From Gammaproteobacteria bacterium 45_16_T64 (GTDB lineage Bacteria; Pseudomonadota; Gammaproteobacteria; Pseudomonadales; Ketobacteraceae): 64,000 nucleotides of DNA. Position 1 is the first letter of the stretch. The number at the start of each line of letters is the position of its first letter. The stretch is taken from positions 248,001 to 312,000 of the forward strand of contig MABD01000024.1 in assembly GCA_002162955.1 (NCBI GenBank), in the 5' to 3' direction. Below, in pieces: positions 44,806 to 54,284 of this stretch. The position numbers and the translations under genes were made by a program. Under the pieces are notes generated by a model. That model was not told where the DNA came from and did not search any database. It was given only the letters and a program-made list of their open reading frames with translations.

Positions 44806-47082
44806 GTGAAGCTTAAAAAAAATCTTAGTCAGGACAAAAAAATCCTGCGCACTATCGATCGAAACATTGCCCAGCACGGCCGGTATAAGTGGCTAGGTGT
44901 TGTCGGAATCTATGCATTAGTGGTTACGGCAGGTAACCTATACAGAGATTACTCTGTTATTGCTATCGGCTTCAGTGGTGTCCTAATGCTATTGGGGGCT
45001 GTAGAGTTTTTTCTAGTTATTCGGTTCGATAGTATCTACGCGTCAGGACCTGCTCGTTGGCGCCGCTGGTTTGTGATGAACCATTGGCTCAGCGGTGGTT
45101 TCTGGTCTGCATTCTCAGTGCTTGTAGTGTTGATGTACCCGTTAGGCACAAATACTTTTCTTGTGGTGGTACTGGCAGTGGGCATGTGCAGTCTCGCGAA
45201 TGTCGAATGGTCACCTTACTATAAAGCTAATCTAGTCTTCCAAAGTGTGGTATTTCTACCGCTAATTTTCGCGGTCTTTTTGGCGAACAATATCAATGCG
45301 TATGCGATCGGCGGTATGTTGTTGGCGGTATATGCATTGATGTTACGTCAGGCCAACAGTTTAGGTGATCGACACTGGGAGTCTATTTATGATCGCCATA
45401 ATCTTGAGATGAAAGCGCGAGATCTCAATCAGGCTGTACATGTCGCTACCGAAGCTAGCCAAGTAAAAGCTGAGTTTCTTACCAATATCACTCACGAAAT
45501 TCGTACTCCGATGAACAATGTGTTGGGTATGTTGGCGTTACTTGATGATACTGAACTGAGCCCTCAGCAGCAGAAGCTTCAAGATGTTGCTGTTCAGTCT
45601 GGGGAAGCGCTACTGCGCTTATTGGAAGATGTGTTGGATTTTTCACGCATTGCATCGGGCTCGGTTGTGTTGAACCGATCCGTGTTTAATTTACGCCGTA
45701 GCATGGATCAGGTTCTTGAACTGTTAGGGCCTGTTGCGCATGGTAAGGGCATTGATTTAAGTGTTGTATACGAGCGAGATGTACCTTTACGGTTAAAAGG
45801 AGATAAAGAGCGTATCGCACAGATCGTGGTAAATTTGGTGAGCAAGGCGATTCGGTTGAGCCAAGGAAGTGAAATTGTCGTGCGTGTGGGTCTAGACAGA
45901 AATGAGTCAATGGGCGGAAGACTAGCGATTAGCATAGTTCTTGATGGAAATATATTGTCTGATGAGGTCGTGGATTCTGTGTTCGAGGCCTTTTGTCGAA
46001 GTGGTGGTGTGCAGGATGGTAATGAAGATACAGGCTTGGGTCTAGCCATTAGTAAAGGCTTAGTAGAATGTATGGGGGGGGACATTGGTTTTGAGAATAG
46101 CCAAGAAAAGGGAGCTTATTTTTGGTTTACTGCGGATGTTGATGTCTCAACCCAGCAGGCACAAAAAGATGACGGAGCGAAAATTCTTCGCGGTAAATTA
46201 GCGCTACTAGTCGGTTTTCCGCGGGGTGTTGAGGAATCACTAAGGGTTGAATTTGATAGCTGGGGGATTCAAAGTGTCGCAGTCGGTAGCGCTCGCTCAT
46301 CTGAAAATATTATTGAGGTATTAAAGCGTGGAGAACTTGATGATCGTCAGTACGATATTGTGTGTATTAATTCGCCGCTACGTAAGAGCTATGATCTAGA
46401 AATATCGGAAGGCATTCTTGCGGGCGAGGGGGTGAAGATACCCAAGCAAATTATTATGACATCATTGGCTCAACGCGGAATGAGTATGAAGGGTCATACG
46501 CTTGATGTTCCAGAGGTTGAATGGCTCACAAAACCGGTGATTCGATCTGGCATTAATCATGTGTTATCAAAGTTGTTTTGTTTCGACATAAAGCTGAATG
46601 AAAAGACTTTACCTAAGGAAGGGGGGAGTTACGAAGAACAGGACAAACAGGTACTACTGGTTGAGGATAATAAAGTTAACCAGATGGTTGCAAGAGGAAT
46701 GCTGACCAAATTGGGCTACCAAGTGACGACGGCAAACAACGGCAAAGAGGCATTGAGTATATTAGAGAGCAGGTCATTTGATGTGATTTTGATGGACTGC
46801 TTGATGCCTGAAATGGATGGTTATGAGGCGACAATTGCGCAGCGACAAAGAGAAGTTGATTTTGATCGTACGCCCATTATAGCGATGACTGCCAGTGTTG
46901 TTGAGGGTGAAGAGCGGCGTTGTTTGACTGCTGGTATGGATGATTATTTGGCAAAACCTGTGAATATTGATGAGTTAGGGAGTAAACTACGTCAATGGCT
47001 CGGGGGAGCCAAAGAAAATGAGGCAGATGAGGGTTTTGATGCGCACGATCTACCCAATTCTGGAACAAGGAAATCGGCTTAG
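44806..47082 (+). CDS. Hybrid sensor histidine kinase with degenerate ATP site and two receiver domains
   Basis: This 758-residue protein starts at GTG 44806. It has about six membrane helices (35-180), then HisKA with His230 (ITHEIRTPMNN). The ATPase domain is unusual. The N-box Asn is Lys347 (NLVSKAIRL) and the G1 motif DxGxG is lost (VLDGNILSDEV), although GLGLAISKG of G2 remains. A first receiver-like domain (about 460-600) lacks the phospho-Asp (IVCINSPL) but keeps LTKP. The last domain is an intact receiver: VLLVEDNKVNQ, ILMDCLMP, LAKPVN. It may be a pseudokinase acting as a phosphatase or scaffold. Confidence 0.88.
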   Translation: MKLKKNLSQDKKILRTIDRNIAQHGRYKWLGVVGIYALVVTAGNLYRDYSVIAIGFSGVLMLLGAVEFFLVIRFDSIYASGPARWRRWFVMNHWLSGGFWSAFSVLVVLMYPLGTNTFLVVVLAVGMCSLANVEWSPYYKANLVFQSVVFLPLIFAVFLANNINAYAIGGMLLAVYALMLRQANSLGDRHWESIYDRHNLEMKARDLNQAVHVATEASQVKAEFLTNITHEIRTPMNNVLGMLALLDDTELSPQQQKLQDVAVQSGEALLRLLEDVLDFSRIASGSVVLNRSVFNLRRSMDQVLELLGPVAHGKGIDLSVVYERDVPLRLKGDKERIAQIVVNLVSKAIRLSQGSEIVVRVGLDRNESMGGRLAISIVLDGNILSDEVVDSVFEAFCRSGGVQDGNEDTGLGLAISKGLVECMGGDIGFENSQEKGAYFWFTADVDVSTQQAQKDDGAKILRGKLALLVGFPRGVEESLRVEFDSWGIQSVAVGSARSSENIIEVLKRGELDDRQYDIVCINSPLRKSYDLEISEGILAGEGVKIPKQIIMTSLAQRGMSMKGHTLDVPEVEWLTKPVIRSGINHVLSKLFCFDIKLNEKTLPKEGGSYEEQDKQVLLVEDNKVNQMVARGMLTKLGYQVTTANNGKEALSILESRSFDVILMDCLMPEMDGYEATIAQRQREVDFDRTPIIAMTASVVEGEERRCLTAGMDDYLAKPVNIDELGSKLRQWLGGAKENEADEGFDAHDLPNSGTRKSA

Positions 47083-47167
47083 TGCACACGTTGGTTAATG
47101 AGTTCTAATTTTTGAACAGCAATGTGACAGCCGATCCTAAATTGTCCACTACGTAGTTGTATGTCCT

Positions 47168-47914
47168 ATGGATTCAAAAGTTCATTCGATCACTGAAAAA
47201 CGTGATCAGTCAACCGGGATGAGTGTGTTGCTGTTGGGGGCAACCGGGCTTATCGGTAAATACTGTTTAGAGCATTTATTAGCGTCCTCTAGCGTTGAAA
47301 AAGTGATTGCTCCAACGCGGAGAACCATTAACAATCGCGATAAAAAACTGCGCAATGTGTTAATTGATTTTGATAACTTGGATGAATACGAAGAGTTATT
47401 TCAAGTGGATGCGATTATCTGTTGTTTAGGAACAACGATAAAACAGGCAGGATCTAAATCTGCATTTCGCAAGGTTGATTATCAATATGCTCTAGAGGCG
47501 GCTCAACTGGGTCGTGCTAAGAAAGCGAAAGCTTTTTATTTGGTGTCTGCTGTTGGTGCAGATGCAAAGTCTCCTTTTTTCTATAGTCGTGTAAAAGGCG
47601 AGCTTGAAAAGAAATTACGGCAGTTAGAATACGACGTACTTTCTGTATATCAACCGTCATTACTACTTGGAGAGCGTGAAAATCAGCGGTTTGCTGAGCA
47701 TGCCTTTGCTAAAGTTGCGCGATATACCAACCCTTTATTGTCGGGACGTCTTACTAAATATTCAGCGGTAGGTGCAGAGCTGGTTGCTAAGGCGATGGTT
47801 AATGAAAGTTTATTTCACGGCAAAGCAGTACCTGCCGGTCCTAAAGTGAACGTGTATCGCTACGATAATATTGTTACACTCGCCCATAATCCTGAAAATA
47901 TTTTAAAGAGGTAA
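47168..47914 (+). CDS. NAD(P)-dependent Rossmann-fold oxidoreductase (atypical SDR, HTATIP2-like)
   Basis: This 248-residue protein has the [15 protein letters not shown] nucleotide-binding motif near residue 22-37, then [16 protein letters not shown] and a [33 protein letters not shown] active-site region with the YxxxK. This is the atypical short-chain dehydrogenase or NmrA/HTATIP2 group. Some members are regulators without catalysis. The alternative ATG at 47219 lies nearer the motif. It is 5 bp before rraA and may be co-transcribed with it. The substrate is unknown. Confidence 0.85.
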   Translation: MDSKVHSITEKRDQSTGMSVLLLGATGLIGKYCLEHLLASSSVEKVIAPTRRTINNRDKKLRNVLIDFDNLDEYEELFQVDAIICCLGTTIKQAGSKSAFRKVDYQYALEAAQLGRAKKAKAFYLVSAVGADAKSPFFYSRVKGELEKKLRQLEYDVLSVYQPSLLLGERENQRFAEHAFAKVARYTNPLLSGRLTKYSAVGAELVAKAMVNESLFHGKAVPAGPKVNVYRYDNIVTLAHNPENILKR

Positions 47915-47919
47915 GGCGT

Positions 47920-48408
47920 GTGTCTTTTGTAACCTGCGATTTGTGTGATGAAAACCCTGAGCTTGTGAGTATCGTTGAGCCTATCTTTACTAATTATGGC
48001 GGAAAGAAAGCCTTTGGTGGGGAAATTGTCACGGTAAAGTGTCACGAAGATAATTCCCGTGTTAAAGAGCATGTGTCAAACCCTGGTGAGGGGCGTGTCA
48101 TGGTCGTCGATGGTGGAGGTTCTCTACGGTGTGCCCTATTAGGGGATATGTTGGCTGAAAAAGCGGCGCAAAGTGGTTGGGCAGGGTTAATCATTTACGG
48201 ATGTATTCGTGATGTTGATGAAGTGGGTAACACTGACCTCGGTGTTCAGGCGTTACGTACGATTCCGATTAAGAGTAACCGCAAAGGATTGGGTGAGATG
48301 AATATCCCTGTGACCTTTGGTGGTGTTACCTTTACTCCTGGTGAATACGTTTATGCCGATAATAATGGCATTATCGTATCGCCCGAGCCTCTCAAACTGC
48401 CTGAGTAG
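47920..48408 (+). CDS. rraA: Ribonuclease E activity regulator RraA
   Basis: This 162-residue protein starts at GTG 47920 (AAGAGG upstream). It opens [40 protein letters not shown], then has [40 protein letters not shown], the RraA signature. RraA trims RNase E activity by binding its C-terminal region. Related proteins are aldolases, but the sequence and length fit RraA. It is convergent with mdh across a strong bidirectional terminator. Confidence 0.93.
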   Translation: MSFVTCDLCDENPELVSIVEPIFTNYGGKKAFGGEIVTVKCHEDNSRVKEHVSNPGEGRVMVVDGGGSLRCALLGDMLAEKAAQSGWAGLIIYGCIRDVDEVGNTDLGVQALRTIPIKSNRKGLGEMNIPVTFGGVTFTPGEYVYADNNGIIVSPEPLKLPE

Positions 48409-48417
48409 TTAAACGGC

Positions 48418-48460
48418 ACGTATAAAAAAACCGAGCCAATGGCTCGGTTTTTTTATACGT
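48418..48460. terminator. Bidirectional rho-independent terminator between rraA and mdh
   Basis: A perfect 20-bp stem (ACGTATAAAAAAACCGAGCC and its complement, 3-base loop AAT) has a T-run inside each arm, so it works for both convergent genes. Confidence 0.92.
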
Positions 48461-48484
48461 TACGATCTAGTGATCAAACGTATC

Positions 48485-49465
48485 TTATGGAAGAAGGTGG
48501 CTAACTGCGTCACGCTCTTCTTGTAGTTCTTTTTCAGTTTCGGTCATGCGATCACGGCTGAATTCGCTGATTTCAACGCCTTGAACGATTTCCCAGTCGC
48601 CATCTTTACATACAACAGGGAAAGAGTAGATAAGACCTTTGTCGATGCCGTAGCTTCCATCGCTGTAAACACCCATGCTAGTCCAATCGCCTTCAGGAGT
48701 TCCCAAAGCCCAATCACGCACGTGGAAGATAGCTGCATTAGCCGCAGATGCCGCACTAGATGCGCCACGTGCTTCGATGATAGCTGCACCACGCTTCTGT
48801 ACAGTAGGGATGAACTCTTCTTTGTACCATGAATCTTCTACTAGTCCAGAAGCCGCTTCACCTTTAACAGAAGTGTTAGAGATGTCAGGGTACTGAGTTG
48901 AAGAGTGGTTACCCCAGATCAGCATTTTTTGGATATCAGTAACTGCAGAACCAGTTTTCTGAGCAAGCTGAGTCATCGCACGGTTGTGGTCAAGGCGAGT
49001 CATCGCAGTGAACTGACGTGGGTCGATGCTAGGTGCATTACGCTGAGCGATAAGAGAGTTAGTGTTAGCAGGGTTACCTACTACAAGAACCTTGATTGCT
49101 TTGTTAGCAACGGCATCAATTGCCTTGCCTTGAGCAGAGAAGATAGCAGCGTTAGCTTCTAGAAGATCTTTACGCTCCATACCTGGTCCACGAGGACGAG
49201 CACCTACTAGCAATGCGTAGTCAGTGTCTTTGAATGCAACCATTGGATCGTCAGTTAGAACCATTTCCTGTAGAAGAGGGAATGCACAATCATCTAGTTC
49301 CATTGCTACACCCTTAAGGGCGTTAAGCGCTGGAGTGATTTCTAGCAATTGAAGGATAACTGGCTGGTCTAAGCCCAACATTTCGCCAGCGGCGATGCGG
49401 AAAAGAAGAGAGTAGCTGATTTGGCCAGCTGCACCAGTAACGGTGACGCGTACAGGTTGTTTCAT
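48485..49465 (-). CDS. mdh: Malate dehydrogenase
   Basis: This 326-residue protein starts with [21 protein letters not shown], the nucleotide-binding motif of the cytosolic-type malate dehydrogenases. [23 protein letters not shown] holds the substrate-binding Arg loop, and TRLDHNRAM and [11 protein letters not shown] hold the catalytic Asp and His. It interconverts malate and oxaloacetate in the TCA cycle. GTAGGAG precedes the start. It is a single-gene unit. Confidence 0.96.
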   Translation of the reverse strand: MKQPVRVTVTGAAGQISYSLLFRIAAGEMLGLDQPVILQLLEITPALNALKGVAMELDDCAFPLLQEMVLTDDPMVAFKDTDYALLVGARPRGPGMERKDLLEANAAIFSAQGKAIDAVANKAIKVLVVGNPANTNSLIAQRNAPSIDPRQFTAMTRLDHNRAMTQLAQKTGSAVTDIQKMLIWGNHSSTQYPDISNTSVKGEAASGLVEDSWYKEEFIPTVQKRGAAIIEARGASSAASAANAAIFHVRDWALGTPEGDWTSMGVYSDGSYGIDKGLIYSFPVVCKDGDWEIVQGVEISEFSRDRMTETEKELQEERDAVSHLLP

Positions 49466-49642
49466 TGAAGTGCTCCTACAGAGGGATGATTTTTCTCGGG
49501 GGGATTTTATTCCTCAGCGCGGCTAAATTCCAATAAAAATGCGAAAGAAGTGCAAAATATAGTAGAAAGGTAGTGGAAGCCGCTGATTTGCCCCAGATTG
49601 AATCGCTCTTAGGGTTGTTTTGCACCAAAATAATTGAGCCAA

Positions 49643-49954
49643 TTACACGACTTCGTCAATATACATGCCTTGTCTTGATGATGGCGTTGGTGTGGCTCCT
49701 CCCGAGTGTGAGAGGATTTCACGCATTTTTCGGGAATTACGTAGAAAGGCGCGACGACGATCTTCTCTGCGACGCTCAAATTCTACTGGCATATCCTGTT
49801 TTCGACGCTCTCTTTTAGATGCCCTGCGGTTGGGTAGTGTCCGGTTGACGTTTTCGTCTGCAGTATTACTGGATTTAGATTGGTGGACTTTTATAGATCG
49901 GTTGGATTTCAACCGATCTATTTGTCGTCTTTCTATCTTCGGAAACGGCAACAT
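49643..49954 (-). CDS. Small Arg-rich protein with repeated ERR/DRR motifs
   Basis: This 103-residue protein is rich in Arg with a repeated pattern ERRQIDR, PNRRASKRERRKQ and FERRREDRRR, then a Ser/Thr/Pro tail. Proteins of this look are common as short hypotheticals in gammaproteobacteria and may bind nucleic acid. The coding DNA includes a 12-bp inverted repeat (ATAGATCGGTTG...CAACCGATCTAT at 49893-49921). The start signal is weak. The reading frame on the opposite strand is judged a shadow. Function is unknown. Confidence 0.55.
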   Translation of the reverse strand: MLPFPKIERRQIDRLKSNRSIKVHQSKSSNTADENVNRTLPNRRASKRERRKQDMPVEFERRREDRRRAFLRNSRKMREILSHSGGATPTPSSRQGMYIDEVV

Positions 49955-50200
49955 ATCAATATTTACTTTTCAAACCTAATTAGGCTAGAAAATAGTCCTC
50001 TAGAGTAGTGTGAATGACGATATTTGGGCGTGATATTCTACGGCTTATTAACTGTATCGGCAAAAAACCGTAAGTCTTTAATTCCATTGTTATTTCGGGA
50101 AGTTAGGTATTGTATCTGGTGGCAGGTGAATAAAACTGGTGAACCGGATACACTAGTATTTGATCAAATTTCTTTCATTTTTTATGTATTAAGGAGTCCC

Positions 50201-50527
50201 ATGGAAGTCCAATCTGCCATCGAGAACAAGTTACAATCTGCATTTGAGCTCAATCACCTTACCGTTGAGAACGAAAGCCACATGCATAATGTGCCTGCTA
50301 ATTCAGAAACGCATTTCAAAGTGGTTGCGGTCTCAACGGCATTTGACGGCAAACGGGCGGTGGCCAGACATCAAATGATTTACAAGGTGCTAGCAGAAGA
50401 GGTTGAGGGGCCGGTTCATGCTTTGGCGATTCATACCTATACTCCAGAGGAGTGGCAAACGTCGGAAGCATCTGCGCCCGCATCTCCAACCTGTAAAGGT
50501 GGAACTCATCACGACCCACTGAACTAG
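50201..50527 (+). CDS. bolA: BolA family protein
   Basis: This 108-residue protein starts at ATG 50201, 4 bases after AAGGAG; a frame open from 50024 is not supported. The BolA core is NESHMHNVPANSETHFKVVAVSTAFDGKRAVARHQMIYKVLAEEVEGPVHALAIHTYTPEEW, with the conserved HALAIHTYTPEEW end. BolA proteins act with monothiol glutaredoxins in iron-sulfur handling and stress. A Ser/Pro/His tail follows. It stands alone before the MDR oxidoreductase. Confidence 0.94.
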   Translation: MEVQSAIENKLQSAFELNHLTVENESHMHNVPANSETHFKVVAVSTAFDGKRAVARHQMIYKVLAEEVEGPVHALAIHTYTPEEWQTSEASAPASPTCKGGTHHDPLN

Positions 50528-50632
50528 TATTTTCCTTTTTTTCACCATGGTATGCACTTTATAGCGTTAGTGTGATTCATATGGGCTCGGTTACATTATT
50601 CACCTTACTTACATGTAGAAAGGTGGTGATTA

Positions 50633-51637
50633 ATGAATATGATGCGATCAGTTGAGTTAGGTGCTCATTCCGAAGTGCCAACACTAAGCGTCGTTAGAAA
50701 GAAAATACCTGTCCCCACCAGAGGACAGGTATTGGTGAAAGTCGCGGTTTCACCATTAAATCCAGCCGATGTCATGTTTACCCAGGGGCGGTATATCCTC
50801 CAAAAGCCGTTGCCGGTGATCCCAGGTATGGTGGCAGCTGGCGATGTTGTTGAAAGTGGTGGTGGCCTTGCCGCCAATTACCTCAAGGGTAAAAGAGTGT
50901 GCTGCGCGAGCCTGGATGAGGGTGATGGCCCTTGGTCAGAGTATATTCTTACGGACGCATTACGCTGTTTTCCTTTATCTAGCTCAGTGAGTTTTGAATT
51001 AGGGTGCAACCTACTGGCCAATCCTACAACGGCATGGGCATTGATGGATATCGTTGCTCAAGGGGGACACGCTGCGTTGGTTCTAAACGCAGCTGCAGGC
51101 GAGCTAGGCTCTTTTGTTCGTAGAATTGCCGCGTTACGCGGGCTTCCAGTGATTAATATCGTGCGTACAGACGAGCAGAAACTCAGCTTATTAAGGGACG
51201 GTTGTAAATACGTTCTGGATAGTACCGGGCCGACATTTCCAGATCAACTAGTGCAGCACTGCAATGATTTGCAAGCAACTATCGCATTGGATGCCGTGGC
51301 GGGAGAGGAAGGGGTGCAGTTAATGCATTGTTTACCCAAGGGTAGTGAAATTGTGGTATATGGCCGCCTGTCAGGACAGCCTTTGTCCTTCGACGGGCTT
51401 GAGGTACTGGCAAGTAACGGGATTCGGATATCGGGATTCTCAGTTCTGGATTGGTTTGAGCGGCAATCGATTATCAAAAAGTATTTTGTATTGCGACAGG
51501 TGCAAACGTTAGTTGTTCGCAATAATAATAGATTAGCCCAGCGCCAAGTTGGATTGTCGGCATTGGTTGAAAATTTTGCGGAATATAGTGTTAACACCAG
51601 TCAGGGTAAAACCCTAATTTATCCCTGGCGCTCCTGA
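50633..51637 (+). CDS. MDR-family oxidoreductase (quinone reductase/enoyl reductase-like)
   Basis: This 334-residue protein has the GroES-like first half (RGQVLVKVAVSPLNPADVMFTQGRY, then VIPGMVAAGDVVESG) and a Rossmann second half (ALVLNAAAGELGSFVRRIAALRGLPVINIVRTDEQ). The zinc-binding Cys/His set is absent, so it is a zinc-free member such as a quinone reductase or mitochondrial-type 2-enoyl reductase. NADPH use is likely but not shown. It stands alone. Confidence 0.88.
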   Translation: MNMMRSVELGAHSEVPTLSVVRKKIPVPTRGQVLVKVAVSPLNPADVMFTQGRYILQKPLPVIPGMVAAGDVVESGGGLAANYLKGKRVCCASLDEGDGPWSEYILTDALRCFPLSSSVSFELGCNLLANPTTAWALMDIVAQGGHAALVLNAAAGELGSFVRRIAALRGLPVINIVRTDEQKLSLLRDGCKYVLDSTGPTFPDQLVQHCNDLQATIALDAVAGEEGVQLMHCLPKGSEIVVYGRLSGQPLSFDGLEVLASNGIRISGFSVLDWFERQSIIKKYFVLRQVQTLVVRNNNRLAQRQVGLSALVENFAEYSVNTSQGKTLIYPWRS

Positions 51638-51742
51638 GAAAACTTTTCAGAATATATTAACCCCTTTTATGAAACGCTCCGTTTATATTATTTATAAGGC
51701 CTTTATATATCCCCTTAATAAATAGGTAATCGGAGAAAATTC

Positions 51743-53590
51743 ATGAAACAGTTTACTGTTCAAGCACTGGTAATAGCGGTAAGTAGCGTAGTTTATCTGA
51801 CGGCGTGTGGTGTTGGCCCTCAAGAATCTGTTGATAGCATCCCGTTAGCAGGGGGGAATGAAACAGAGGTGAACGAAAAGCCCATAAAATATGCAAAAAA
51901 TACGCTGAAAGACCGTGATCGCAGAATCACTCACCCGCAGACAAAGGAGATGGAGGAAAGCGTGTTGGTAAGCGCGGAGCGTATTGATCAATTTTCTGAT
52001 GATGCTACATCAGCGGCTGTTTTAGGACGTGGTGTTTTGCCTGCACCGGGGAAAATGGAGAAAAAGCTTGTTCGCGCAAAATCTAAGATAGCAGTGTCAC
52101 AACTGAGCAGCGTGATGCCTTATCAATCGGTGATTATTGCGACGGAAGACGTTGATCGAGAAAATTATCAGTCGATTGCATCGAACCCTGTTCATTTGGT
52201 GGTAGAGAACCCCGTCTCAACGTTTAGTATTGATGTCGACACTGGAAGTTATAGCAATGTACGGCGATTTATTAACGGCGGGCGTTTGCCACAAAAGAAT
52301 GCAGTTAGGGTTGAGGAATTGGTTAATTACTTTAATTACGATTATCCGCAACCGGATTCGAAAGAATCCCCTTTTCTTATTACCACTGAAGTTGCGCCGT
52401 CCCCTTGGAATAACACCTCTCAGTTATTACACATCGGAATCAAGGGGTATGATATTGATCGCACGGCGCTACCCAATGCCAATTTGGTTTTTCTAGTGGA
52501 TGTATCAGGCTCCATGAACTCTCCGCAAAAATTGGGGTTGCTTAAGCAGTCACTCAAATTGATTACTCAGAAAATGCGCCCAGAAGATAGAATTTCTATT
52601 GTTGTTTATGCAGGAGCTTCTGGAGTGGTGTTGGAGGGGATGTCAGGATCAGACAAGGCTAAAATAAATCATGCAATTGATCAGTTTCAAGCCGGGGGTT
52701 CAACCAATGGGGGCGCAGGGATAAAGCTTGCCTATCAATTGGCAGAAAACTACTTTATTGACGGCGGTATTAACCGTGTCTTGTTAGCGACAGATGGTGA
52801 TTTTAACGTGGGTGCTGTGAACTTCGAAGCGTTAATCGATATGGTCGAAAAACGACGAAAAACCGGTATTTCATTGACAACCCTAGGGTTTGGGCAGGGG
52901 AATTATAACGATCAGCTAATGGAACAGTTAGCTGATAAAGGCAACGGTAATTATGCCTATATCGACACATTACAAGAAGCGCGAAAAGTACTCGTAGAGC
53001 AGATGTCTTCAACTTTATTTACCATTGCAAAGGATGTGAAGATTCAAGTGGAATTTAATCCTACGGTTGTTCAAGAATATCGTTTGATTGGTTATGAAAA
53101 TAGAGCCCTAAAACGAGAAGATTTTAATAACGACAAGATCGATGCAGGGGAAGTGGGTGCAGGACATTCCGTGACGGCGCTGTACGAAATCACCCTAAAG
53201 GGGCGAACAGGAAATTTGATTGATCCATTACGATATGCCGATAATAGAGGGCACGAAGTAAAGGGCACCTCGTTAGCAAATGAAGCAGAGCTAGCATTTG
53301 TTAAACTACGTTATAAGAAGCCAGGTCAACATACGAGTCAGCTGATGACGAAGCCGGTTGCAATGGCGGCAATGAATGAATCGTTTGATAACGCGAGTGA
53401 TCGGTTTAAATTCTCTGCGGCTGTTGCGGGTTTTGGACAGATTCTTTCAGGTGGAAAGTACACTCAGTCGTTGACCTTGGAGGGTGTAGAAAAAATGGGT
53501 GTGGCGTCGAAGGGAATGGATAAGTGGGGGTATCGCAGTGAATTTGTCAATCTAGTGAGGTTGGCCAGTGCGTTAGACTCGAAGGGTTAA
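51743..53590 (+). CDS. VWA-domain lipoprotein (YfbK-like)
   Basis: This 615-residue protein has a lipoprotein signal (VQALVIAVSSVVYLTAC, Cys near residue 22). An N-terminal region typical of the YfbK group (PVSTFSIDVDTGSYSNVRRFINGGRLPQKNAVRVEELVNYFNY) is followed by the VWA domain with the metal site DVSGSM (Asp253). A further C-terminal domain (DUF3520-like) starts near residue 430. CGGAGA precedes the start. It is followed by an ECF sigma factor and a coupled membrane protein, a gene set also seen elsewhere; it may assemble at the membrane as a signal platform. Confidence 0.9.
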   Translation: MKQFTVQALVIAVSSVVYLTACGVGPQESVDSIPLAGGNETEVNEKPIKYAKNTLKDRDRRITHPQTKEMEESVLVSAERIDQFSDDATSAAVLGRGVLPAPGKMEKKLVRAKSKIAVSQLSSVMPYQSVIIATEDVDRENYQSIASNPVHLVVENPVSTFSIDVDTGSYSNVRRFINGGRLPQKNAVRVEELVNYFNYDYPQPDSKESPFLITTEVAPSPWNNTSQLLHIGIKGYDIDRTALPNANLVFLVDVSGSMNSPQKLGLLKQSLKLITQKMRPEDRISIVVYAGASGVVLEGMSGSDKAKINHAIDQFQAGGSTNGGAGIKLAYQLAENYFIDGGINRVLLATDGDFNVGAVNFEALIDMVEKRRKTGISLTTLGFGQGNYNDQLMEQLADKGNGNYAYIDTLQEARKVLVEQMSSTLFTIAKDVKIQVEFNPTVVQEYRLIGYENRALKREDFNNDKIDAGEVGAGHSVTALYEITLKGRTGNLIDPLRYADNRGHEVKGTSLANEAELAFVKLRYKKPGQHTSQLMTKPVAMAAMNESFDNASDRFKFSAAVAGFGQILSGGKYTQSLTLEGVEKMGVASKGMDKWGYRSEFVNLVRLASALDSKG

Positions 53591-53605
53591 ATAGCGCCAG
53601 GGGTT

Positions 53606-53631
53606 TGTGTCATAGCATGGGCTATGACACA
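53606..53631. promoter_or_regulatory. 11-bp inverted repeat upstream of the sigma factor gene
   Basis: TGTGTCATAGC pairs perfectly with GCTATGACACA across a 4-base loop between the VWA and sigma factor genes. No T-run follows, so it is either an operator or a weak terminator. Confidence 0.5.
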
Positions 53632-53696
53632 CTTGCCTCACAATTTACACAGACAAAATTATTGGTAAGGCTTTCAACTCATTGGACGCATAGTAT

Positions 53697-54284
53697 ATGG
53701 ATGCACAACAACCAGATGAAGCACTGATGCTGCTTTATGGCGCGGGTGATACGGGGGCTTTTGAAATGCTGTATCACCGTCATAAGGGCGGTTTATATCG
53801 CTATATGCAACGAAATATAGGTTCGATATTGGATGCTGATGAGTTGTTTCAAGAAGTGTGGGCGAAAGTTATCAATGCGGCTTCCGGTTACCAGGTGTCG
53901 GCCAAATTTACCACTTGGCTTTATACTATCGCTCATAACTGCATTATCGATAGTATACGAAAGCATCAACATGCGCCGACAGCACTGACTGTGCATGCAG
54001 AGGGCGAAGAGTCTGAAATTAACGAACTCGCATCCGAGAGAAATACCGATAATCCACTCATAAATGCGAGTGTAGGGCAGCAGGTTGATAGAATGCTGCA
54101 TTTCCTTAAGGCATTACCTATGGACCAACGAGAGGTATTTTTACTAAAACATGAAGCAGGTTTTAGTGTTGCTGAGATTGCCGGTATCATAGGGGTAGGG
54201 GAGGAGACCGCTAAAACGCGATTACGGTACGGGATGAAGAAGCTGCGTACTGCCATGGTTAACGACGAAAAGGGAGAGGCATAG
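53697..54284 (+). CDS. ECF-type RNA polymerase sigma factor
   Basis: This 195-residue protein has region 2 (FEMLYHRHKGGLYRYMQRNIGSILDADELFQEVWAKVINAA, then TWLYTIAHNCIIDSIRKHQH) and region 4 (ALPMDQREVFLLKHEAGFSVAEIAGIIGVGEETAKTRLRYGMKKLR). The gap between them is short as in ECF factors. It overlaps the next gene by 1 bp (TAGTG), so it should be held by that membrane protein, its likely anti-sigma partner. Confidence 0.94.
   Translation: MDAQQPDEALMLLYGAGDTGAFEMLYHRHKGGLYRYMQRNIGSILDADELFQEVWAKVINAASGYQVSAKFTTWLYTIAHNCIIDSIRKHQHAPTALTVHAEGEESEINELASERNTDNPLINASVGQQVDRMLHFLKALPMDQREVFLLKHEAGFSVAEIAGIIGVGEETAKTRLRYGMKKLRTAMVNDEKGEA

Noticed and set aside
49573-49818. Plus-strand frame opposite the Arg-rich protein
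   Set aside because: It has no ribosome-binding site and its composition mirrors the minus-strand Arg repeat, so it is a shadow.
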